Positions 8,886-16,555 of a stretch of 22,668 bases of DNA are shown in pieces. Within the stretch, counting starts at the first letter, position 1. Each line of letters starts with the position of its first letter. This stretch comes from Saccoglossus kowalevskii. Its lineage: Eukaryota > Hemichordata > Enteropneusta > Harrimaniidae. The position numbers were made by a program, and so were the translations under genes. The stretch spans positions 827,620 through 850,287 of the forward strand of contig NW_003123904.1 of the NCBI RefSeq assembly GCF_000003605.2, in the 5' to 3' direction. The notes under the pieces were generated by a model that saw only the letters and a list, made by a program, of their open reading frames with translations, was not told the DNA's origin and made no database searches.

Positions 8886-9026
8886 GGTTTCAATAAAACG
8901 CGTCCCTGGACGCATGTAACAAAAAAATGAGTCCCGGTAAATACTGCGTGCGTTTTAATTAATGGTTTCCCAATGTGACCTGATCACGTGTAACAACATG
9001 TTTGCGCTCATTTTTTAACATACCAA

Positions 9027-11064
9027 TTAAACTTTACGCCTGTCATTTCTTTTAAATATTTCAATAGCTCTTGCATAATTAAATTGTTCAATGTCACGTC
9101 CTTCCATGGTCAGAATCATCAAATTATCGCTATGGTCAGAAGTAAGTCTGCTTCTTCTAGCCGTAGAAATACGACTCTGTGCGCTGAACCCACGCTCACA
9201 CTGCACGGTTGACGCTGGTATGATAAGCGCTATACTTGCTAGAGTGGTAAATTGCCGGAACATGTCTTTATATTCCGTTAATAAAACACAAGTTCGCGTA
9301 AAGTTAAGTCCACCGTGATTTTTCATTACATGTTTATAAGCCAGACATTCGCCTCTCAGAACGGCTGGTTCAATTATTTGTGGAACTCCGTCAACATCTG
9401 TTAAAACATTAATAATCTGTTGTAAGGCATTATTTCCGTGATCACGGAGTTCCCCGTAATCACCAGGAAAACCTGTCGGGTTGAGAAGTACGTCCAAAGC
9501 GTTGATTGTATTAATTTCTTCAGACGGAAATCTATCTTCCAAATGTGATCGTAGCTGTTGAATAAATTCCCGTCTCACAGTTTTGTGGCTTTGTATATTT
9601 GCTCTGCCTGCAAAAGTCATTTCATGTCCTTTATAATACACACTATTTGTCACCCGGGTCGTCCAGTAAATCATGAGCTGTCTTGACAGATGGCTTGATA
9701 ATTCCGAGATTTACATCCTCCTGTTGAAATATTTTATTGAGTCTGTCCATAATGGGCATTACATCAAGTAGCATGTACGTATTAGCCTCAAAACTGTATT
9801 TCGAAATCTGTTTTAATAAACCATCAGCAGCGGGGTTGTTACGACCGTCTCCGCCAAACTGTGTCACAAGGGGAGACCAATTATGCGATCCAGCTCCCGT
9901 AATCTCTCATATCGAGTAGCAGAGTATTTAAAATAGTTGAATATTGTATTAACCATTTGCCGATAGTGAGAGATTGATTCGATCTTCTTTGCAGCACCCG
10001 ACGAAGCAAGAGCGACGCGATGAGCGGCGCAGTGCACAGATGTCATCAGCAGGTTGAGCTGCTTTAAACGAGTACTCACGCCCGTCCGCCTCCCTGTCAT
10101 AACTGCGGCTCCATCGGAACCAAATCCCATTACTTTAAATATTGTTGTGTTCATGTCATTTAAAATAGATGTAATTTTGTTCGTTATAGTTTCTGCATTT
10201 CCGTTTGGTACATCATAATTTCCAATCAGATGAGATTTCGCTACTCCGTCTTTTGTACAACATGCATATACAATCAGTTTCTTTTTTACATTGATATTCG
10301 TGGTTTCATTAACTAAAATACTAATAAATGGGCTTCCATTTATTTCTTCCTGAATTTCCCCACGTACGCAGTTTGATAGGGCAACTTGAATATTAGTTAC
10401 GGATGAGTGATGTCTGTAAATATTGTCAATATTCACATTTCCATTTATATTTTGAAGTTTCATCAGCTATTTCTTCACGTGCCATCCAATATACTGTTCG
10501 CATTTGAACAACGAGAGTATATCTGCCTTTTTTCGGCTTTCTATATTTCTAATTTTTATTTCTTTTGCATTCCAATAACACTCACTGCATCACCATGCTT
10601 GTGTCGTCTCAGCGAAGATTCTTGAAAATCTGTGCAGCCACGAGTATACGCATTTTGTTGTGCTCCCTTTTCACACACACGGCAAAACATCTTACCACCT
10701 CGATATTCTAGCCATGGGTATTTTTTCTCCCAGTCAGGAATATATGAACGCAATTACCGTTTGTGAGTCTCAATTACACGTACTGGATTAGAATTATCGC
10801 TTCCGGGTTGAGATGAACTCGATACAGATGGCGAAACCTCGTCGCTAGCACTCTGCTCTGGTCTCCCGGTGTGGAAGGGGCTTCGTTGTCATCACGAGAC
10901 ATTGACGTAGATGACAGAGCATCGTCGCAAATTTGGTTTCTCGTCGTGGATTCAGCTTCATTGCCGTCATGAGATATTCTTGACGTGAATGACCGAGCTT
11001 CGTCAGTTAAATTTCCACAGCGGGGTTTATTAAAATAACTGGCTATAGTTAGCTGTTTAGACAT
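9027..11064 (-). pseudogene. hAT transposase (ZNF862/KIAA1586-like), multiply broken
   Basis: The likely start is MSKQLTIASYFNKP at 11064, then an acidic Ser/Asn region with NEA-x-ST repeats. A BED-like finger follows at 10753-10556 (DWEKKYPWLEY, CRVC, then SLRRHKHGDA). MRTVYWMAREEIADE (about 10503-10459) is in another frame. The RNase H core is at 10463-9864: ILVNETTN, GFGSDGAAVMTG and HCAAHRVALA. A middle part lies at 9867-9643, and the C-terminal dimerisation region at 9674-9027 has LIIPASTVQCERGFSAQSR. Frames change near 10830, 10556, 10450, 9870 and 9660, and a stop lies at about 10757. The usual DESTD around the first catalytic aspartate reads NETTN (10310-10296), so catalysis is probably lost independently of the frameshifts. 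Confidence 0.85.
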
Positions 11065-11456
11065 GATGTTTACAGGCATTATAAACGTTAAAATATGACT
11101 GTTTTGTCTCCACCCCAGCACGAGAGCAGGCGGCATGCAAATTACGTTGGCAATTGCTGTCAGATTACGCACATGTCATCCAATAAGAATATTCATTCGG
11201 CAACATTTACGGACAATGTTATTACTTTGTGACAGTTTTCACTTGGTCCACGGGCAACTGGAATCACCCGCTGGTTTTTAATTTGTTTATATCCAACCAC
11301 TGTGACAATATGTTGTGATTATAATTAATGATACATTGTGACAGTAACTATTTTTACTCAATGCGCAAAACGGTTTATCCCGTACGCACGTCCACTCAAT
11401 GTTTGTATGCGTACAAGTCGATTTAACTGCGTCCCTCTGAACGCATAATTTTGCGT

Positions 11457-11470
11457 TAATGCGACCTCTG
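11457..11470 (-). repeat. hAT right terminal inverted repeat
   Basis: On the plus strand TAATGCGACCTCTG, the reverse complement of the left terminus at 13 of 14 positions. The subterminal GCGTCCCTCTGAACGC at 11429-11444 echoes the palindrome beside the left end. Confidence 0.85.
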
Positions 11471-11476
11471 AGTGTG

Positions 11477-12363
11477 ATAATACTAAAATATGTTCTCATT
11501 TAACTTGCAAGTTGTAAAATCACTTAGGTGTTTTTCTAAAATACCAATTTAAACACGTAAGTGGATAAAATACAGTTAGAATGTGTGAGGAACAAACCAC
11601 AACAGCTTACATTGAAAGTACTAGTACTTGGAAGTTTTAGAATTTAACATGCATACCACAAGATGGTTCTTACCAGTAATTCTATTGCTGGATTAGATGT
11701 AGATAACATGTACTGTACACTGCATGAATTGGCTAAAATACAGATATATACAGGTCTTTATTTGTAGGTGTATTTCGCAATGCTTATTAGGTAAAATTTA
11801 GATTGGGCCCCCAGGTCTGGTTTGTTTGATTACAAGTTCTACACTAAGCCCAAACATAACAAACTCCAGGTCTGACATTGCCACCCCAAACAGTCTACTG
11901 GACAAAGGGTGAAATAATAGAACCAAACTTGACTTAAAATTGTTATCTTTGCAAAAAAGAATGTACCAAAAATGATAGAACAAAAACATAAGAAATCAGT
12001 GAACATAAAGTGCACTGAGAATCTTTAAGTTTGAAATTAAGATTTAGAAGATGTTTTCACGGTGATGGCTGAGACAATGGATGTACATACACTAACACAG
12101 CTAGTACATCCTGTTTCTAATGATTTACTTGTTTATCTTGATTGGTGCATTGTTTAGTTTTCTAACAAAACACCAGCTCATGTGTTCAACTATTTTATGA
12201 ATACATATATTCATTATTGTACCTCAACATGATTTCATATGCACTTCTCCCATATTTCATGCTGCACATTTTTGCACATTGATACAAAGCAAGGGTTCAG
12301 GGTAATGAATTGTTATTGATGGGAAAACACTTTGGACAAGTATGATTTTACATTACTTTCCAG
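11477..12363. other. Non-coding interval
   Basis: AT-rich DNA between the hAT element and the exon chain beginning at 12364. No motif-bearing frame was found. A minus-strand frame at 11798-11989 has no recognisable content. Upstream exons of the 12364 chain may lie here but were not identified. Confidence 0.45.
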
Positions 12364-12542
12364 AATGTCAACAGATGCTAGAAAATTTTAATGCTCTGGT
12401 AGACGTATGTAAGCAGACTGCCACAGATCAAAGTGAACTAAAGAATGAGATGATATCCACATTTAATGATTTAAACAAAGCTATTGTGGAGGCTATTCAG
12501 CAGGAAGTTAAAGATGAAAATTGTTGTCCAGCTGAGCTTTCA
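12364..12542 (+). CDS. Exon a of an unidentified multi-exon gene, coiled-coil-like
   Basis: The exon lies between CATTACTTTCCAG (ending 12363) and CTTTCA|GTAAGT (GT at 12543). The frame enters in phase 1 and leaves in phase 0. It is open: CQQMLENFNALVDVCKQTAT, then a Gln/Glu/Lys-rich helix (LNKAIVEAIQQEVKDEN) and CCPAELS. The heptad-like spacing of Leu, Met and Ile suggests a helical or coiled-coil segment. I do not recognise the family from this exon alone. Both splice sites are close to consensus, so this is one of the better exon calls in the window. It precedes three further blocks with compatible phases. Confidence 0.5.
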
Positions 12543-12803
12543 GTAAGTACTGATACAAATTTCATAAATAGGGGAGCTTTGCTTTACTTTTTATTCGTCA
12601 CTTTGAATATAGATCAATGAATAAATAAAGTTGGATTTTTGATTATTATGAAGAATGAAATTGACAAATAAGTTTTTTTATAACCACCTTAAATAAAATC
12701 GTACAGTTTTATACCAATTTAAGTATTTCTTTCTATGTTATAGCTCAATGGTTGACTGTTTCAATTATGCACAATGTTTGCGATTTTCTTGTTTTTATTC
12801 TAG

Positions 12804-12869
12804 ATTCGAATCAAAAAAATTGATTTCAGATGATGAAACACTGTTCCATGCTATGAATGGCCGCGATGG
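12804..12869 (+). pseudogene. Exon b of the same gene, one-base frameshift in an A7 run
   Basis: The acceptor is TTGTTTTTATTCTAG (ending 12803) and the donor GATGG|GTGAGC. Entering in phase 0 from exon a gives IRIK and then an early stop. The other frame after the run of seven A (12813-12819) reads KKLISDDETLFHAMNGRDG and leaves phase 2, exactly what exon c needs. A one-base length change in the A run accounts for the break. It may be real decay or a sequencing error in a homopolymer. Confidence 0.45.
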
Positions 12870-13097
12870 GTGAGCAGTTATATTTTTATATTTTACACAA
12901 TTAGGAATACTTTAAATTGTTTGAACAATTGTTAACATACTGACATCAACTGCTGAACATATTTAAACCTTCACACAATCAGGATATGTAACCTACAGAA
13001 TTAGTGTAAAGTTGACATAATTCTGACATTTTGAGTGATATTTAGGTGTTCTGCTGAAACCTGCACGTTATCATGTGACATCTCTTATTTTTAACAG

Positions 13098-13209
13098 TTG
13101 GAATACTGAACAGAACAGAATAGTATGAGACAAATTGATGGAACAATTAACACTGAATTCTGGTGATGCCCTGATTTACTCATTTGCTATGTATAAATGT
13201 GATTGCATG
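13098..13209 (+). pseudogene. Exon c of the same gene, premature TGA
   Basis: The acceptor is CTTATTTTTAACAG (ending 13097). The GG left by exon b plus T gives Gly, followed by WNTEQNRIV, a TGA (13126-13128), and DKLMEQLTLNSGDALIYSFA. A donor ATG|GTGTGA at 13210 would leave phase 0, as exon d requires. The TGA replaces one residue in an otherwise protein-like run, so it looks like a point mutation. The family is not identified; together with exon b it reads as DDETLFHAMN-x-x-x-GWN. Confidence 0.4.
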
Positions 13210-13540
13210 GTGTGAATTACAACAAGATAATGAATACAAGAAAAACAGTGTACATGCATTGATAAATAATTTTATTTGTGCTACTATCGCAGTTGCTATA
13301 ACAGTTTTCCAATTGACACGACTTGATGTGCCAATATTCCGCTATTTGTGGTTTTTAAAAATATTCGAGATGACAAGAGTTGAAAATTGGGTGACAAGTT
13401 GAATTATACTGTTTATTTAAGCAATAATGTGATATTTCCTAAATTGGATTTAATTAGGGAATTAAACTGCCAAAATAAGTCTGGGCAGTGTTTTGCGAAG
13501 TACTCAATACTTAGTAAAATTGTATATTTATGTTTTGCAG

Positions 13541-13855
13541 ACACTTAAAAGAAGAACAAGAGTTTTGAGTAATGATGAAGAAAGGACACTATGGAAAGAT
13601 GTTACACCAGAGTTGTTGTCAGATGAGGAGGAGCAAGCGGATGGTTTGCTCCATCTGAAATCACCAAAAGTAGAGAGCTCCACAACTGCATGAGCTGATA
13701 TCTGAACTCGACCAACATATTGCTGCAAAATATGTCGCAGTCATACACAACAAAAAGACTGCGATTAGCAGAATGTCTAGCAGACAAAAACCAACAAAAC
13801 ATTATGGAGAAAATTTGGTGCAATCCACTAATTGATTATTTTGCGATTGCCGGGC
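13541..13855 (+). pseudogene. Exon d: acidic LW...MSDEE-like block plus a W-R-P-x-L block, frameshifted
   Basis: This block follows TTTATGTTTTGCAG (ending 13540) in phase 0. It reads TLKRRTRVLSNDEERTLWKD, then VTPELLSDEEEQADGLLHLK. At about 13668 the frame changes. Past a TAG (where the expected Trp codon lies) the next frame gives RAPQLHELISELDQHIAAKY (from about 13673) and a Lys/Arg-rich tail to a TAA/TGA near 13840-13855. I recall the combination LW-x5-[LM]SDEE followed by P-x-WR-x-x-x-L-x-x-[LF]I-x-x-LD from uncharacterised proteins of cnidarians and molluscs linked to mobile elements, but cannot name it. It is the likely 3' end of the chain 12364-13855. Confidence 0.45.
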
Positions 13856-14159
13856 GACTGGATTTTAAAGCAGATTTTATTTCATACCATTCATTCACAT
13901 TGTTTCACTAAGATATTTACAGAATGTTTTTGTTTGCCAGTTTATTATAAACAGTTCAACTTACTAATGTGTTTTCTCATGATTACAAGTGGAGAGTAGT
14001 ATGGCTATGAGTGTGTGTATGTATGTATAATATCATGATTTTCAAAGACAATACTGGAAGTAAACAACTCCTATGAACATCCATACCTAAGAATATCTGT
14101 CTAACTCGTTATTAATGTCGTCAAGGTCACAGAAACCTATTAGGTCTCCTGACTAAAGC
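13856..14159. other. Spacer between the exon chain and the P-like relic
   Basis: AT-rich, with a short TG/TATG-rich run near 14008-14030. No gene or motif was recognised. Confidence 0.5.
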
Positions 14160-14760
14160 GAATATACCAGTCCAGACTTTATCTTGGCTTCATCACCGAT
14201 ACATTCCCTTCAAATTCTTCCAGGTCTCTGATATTATTTTCTTCTTGAATTTTTTTAAGCACATCAAAATTCAGTCCTGGCTTACCAACAGTAAATCTTG
14301 TGTAATCTTGCAGTGTGTTTTCATGGGGCAGCACAAGGAATTTTGATGCCCGAATCATTTTGTATGCTGCTGCAGACTTAGCATGTAGGGCTATGCACCA
14401 TGGTTGGATGTCACTTAATTTGCTTTCCCAGTACAGCAGCCTCCCTCTGTTGCTCCCACAGTAGTCGAAGTGGACTTGAACTGGGGAACTCTTGCTTTAC
14501 CTTAGTATGATTTGCCTTCATTACTTCCAAGAATGAGTTACTCATTGGATTCTTTAAAGGATGGCTTTGGTCTTCGATCGATTTTTTAACTGTGTTTTGC
14601 AAGTGACTCACTTTCCTCTTTAAAAGTGTCCTATCTTCCTGTAGCTGCCTGGCTTTTAATTGAAGTTTATCTCTAGTCAGATAGTCATTCCTTATCGTGC
14701 TAGTTTTTAAATCTTGCACACTGGATGCATTATTTTGTTTTGTCCTTTACATGGACATCC
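14160..14760 (-). pseudogene. P-element/THAP9-like transposase relic
   Basis: From high to low coordinates the relic holds a Lys/Leu/Gln-rich coiled coil (LQLKARQLQEDRTLLKRKVS) and SSSPLRLLWEQQREAA (ending near 14427). A frame change follows, then WCIALHAKSAAAYKMIRAS, LVLPHENTLQDYTRF and, after another frame change near 14195, GDEAKIKSGLVY (14197-14162). The order coiled coil, SP-x-RL-x-WEQQ, W-C-x-x-L-x-x-[KS]S-x-x-AY, LP-x-x-x-TL-x-DYT and DE-x-KI-x-x-GLVY matches P-element and THAP9-type transposases as I know them. The Asp of the DE-x-KI motif is the first catalytic residue. The THAP finger expected upstream and the rest of the RNase H fold are missing. Confidence 0.7.
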
Positions 14761-15192
14761 CACGTCAGACCCTTCTAGATAGCAACACGATGTGTAATTC
14801 TGGTATGTTCAGAATTAACTTTGATTTAAAAAACGTACTGCTATGCTCTCCTTTAAAGAACCCGGATTGTTCTGTCAGAAAACTGGAATCTTCACTGCAA
14901 ATTGTGCAGCTGTTTGTATGTAAGCTGTCTGTAAACTAGCGAATTACCAATTTTAATAATTGTTTACTCTGGCGTCAGCAACGCTTGTTTATATCAGTTT
15001 AAATGTAACAATATTGTCTATAGTGTCGGTGCCTCAAATAAAAAAACGTTCTCTAGCCCAACGTAGTTTGGCAACTTTGGTAATTTTGGTTGTATTCATG
15101 TTATCAGTTTCATTGTTAACAGCAGATTCATTCATCACAATAAGCACCACACACGTCACTGTCAGTGGTTTTATTTTGAGAGCGTGTTTTAT
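14761..15192. other. Boundary zone between two minus-strand relics
   Basis: No clear motif. A minus-strand frame with CTIC (about 14905) and several stops could be the decayed N-terminal side of the P-like transposase. The distal part is probably the decayed 3' side of the ORF1 relic. The hydrophobic plus-strand frame at 14960-15382 is antisense to that relic and is not called. Confidence 0.4.
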
Positions 15193-16028
15193 TTATGTGA
15201 GCTGTATTTTTGTTTGTATTGATATCAGTTTTGCTTTTAGTAGATGTTTTTCAGCTTGTTTAGCAATGCCTTGTATTTCATCAATAATACTCGCACTCTG
15301 TTTTTGTGTGAGAAATTTCCGTTTGTGTATCATTGGTTCGTACATTCGTATCGGTTTCATTGATTTCATTATTAGTTTCTGATTTTGAGGTTTGTGTATC
15401 AGTTGTTTCCATTTCTGTTTTACCACTACTGGTGTGTATGTTTCATCATTTTGTCGACAGTTGTCTTGTGTGGCCCTTTTTGTGGCATTTGTTACAAACA
15501 ATTTCATCTGTAGACAATTAAATTCTGTAGGCATGTTGCTCATGTATAACGTTTATGACACCATCAATTTTATCACTGCAAATCATGTAGACTTGTCTGC
15601 GAAATGATTTGACGTGTTTGAGCTGAAGTATTTTGCAACCCAGGGGAATTACTCGGAGTGAGGTCACCACACGCCCATATATTTGTAGTTCTGCCTCAAG
15701 GGCAGCGTTTGAAATAAACGGTGGCACACAAGAGAGTATTAACTTTGGTTGCAGTTTTAACCAAGGTCTCAACATAAAGAAAACAATCACCTATTGTTTG
15801 AACACCAAGTGTACATACCTGCTGCACCGTTTACAACGAACGTAGAAAAGCAATCACGCTGCCACTGACACGAGAGGCAGCAATTACATTTTGAGGGCCA
15901 ACAACATCTGCCAAAGCACTCACACATACCTCAATACTGACACCAGTGATTGATTCGCATCGAATTCCTTGTTTCATGGACAATCCAGAAAATGGGTTGA
16001 CACGTGTGGTCAACGTGACAGTCTCCAT
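15193..16028 (-). pseudogene. ORF1 of a Tx1/Nimb-like non-LTR retrotransposon
   Basis: The start METVTLTTRVNPFSG at 16028 has a good context (AAGATGG). The first frame runs through GVSIEVCVSALADVVGP and stops at 15831. The second (15790-15518) carries LILSCVPPFISNAALEAEL, YGRVV and LKHVKSFRRQVYM, the RNA-recognition-like core typical of these ORF1 proteins. A CCHC-type knuckle, CNKCHKKGHTRQ, is present at 15496-15461, but in a different frame from the surrounding 15543-15193 frame and without its last Cys. The tail is Lys/Gln-rich. ORF1 normally precedes an endonuclease/reverse-transcriptase ORF2; none follows on this strand, where the P-like relic lies instead. The product would be a nucleic-acid-binding protein that packages the element RNA. 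Confidence 0.75.
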
Positions 16029-16555
16029 CTTGGCTACACCACCAAACCAAAAACAAAATCAGTCAAAGAACGGGCAGATTTTTGCTGAAACGAACCAAAA
16101 ATTAATAAGTAAAACTAGTAAACACTCATAAAAGGATTGAAACAGAAAGAAAACTCACGTAACTATTTTGAAGGTGAAAAACACGGCTGTCAATAGGAGC
16201 TCAGGTCGGCACGTGTTTGCCCACTAGCATACATACATAAATAAATACATACATACATACATACAGGGTAGCTGCAAAGACTCCCTTTTGGGCTTCGCAC
16301 ACTGGAGTCAAACAGATCCTAGATTGTAGGCCACGTCAACTGAAAGGATTGAAAACGACGACCGTTCAGTACAGAATCGTATCAGATCAACCATCTGTAA
16401 TTGACACATGTATTGGATAGGAAACGCAGATCTCTCACATATGCATCAGGTCCCATTTTTCCATGCTCTTGAACTTGCTGTATTGCTGATGAAACCCAGT
16501 CCTGTTCTTTTATTCGATCCCCATTTCCATTTTTAATATTAATTATAATAATCAA
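16029..16555. other. Spacer between two divergently placed retrotransposon relics
   Basis: 5' flank of ORF1 (minus) and of the CR1-like ORF2 (plus). It contains the ATAC microsatellite at 16224-16265. The following 16266-16400 has higher complexity and GC but no frame or motif that I can name; it may be 5' untranslated sequence of one of the elements. Confidence 0.4.
16224..16265. repeat. ATAC/AAAT tetranucleotide microsatellite
   Basis: A run of CATA/ATAC tetramers with two AAAT interruptions, about 42 nt. It lies upstream of both neighbouring retroelement relics rather than at a 3' end. Confidence 0.9.

Larger units (their letters stand above)
8872..11470 (-). mobile_element. hAT-type DNA transposon, near full length (2599 bp)
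   Basis: Both ends are visible. The left terminus CAGAGGTCGCGTTA (8872-8885) and the right terminus TAATGCGACCTCTG (11457-11470) are inverted repeats matching at 13 of 14 positions, starting with the CAG-x-G typical of hAT. AGTGTG flanks it on both sides (8866-8871 and 11471-11476), a 6-bp duplication. Most hAT elements make 8 bp, but groups with 5 or 6 bp are known. Inside, on the minus strand, is one decayed transposase from about 11064 to 9027. The subterminal 150 bp at both ends carry repeated GCGT/ACGC words, which are likely transposase-binding sites. The intact ends and duplication suggest a fairly recent insertion relative to the other relics, but it is not autonomous now. Confidence 0.85.

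Noticed and set aside
14960-15382. 140-codon hydrophobic plus-strand protein
   Set aside because: It is antisense to the Lys/Gln-rich tail of the ORF1 relic. Its hydrophobicity arises because reversed Lys and Gln codons give Phe, Leu and Cys.
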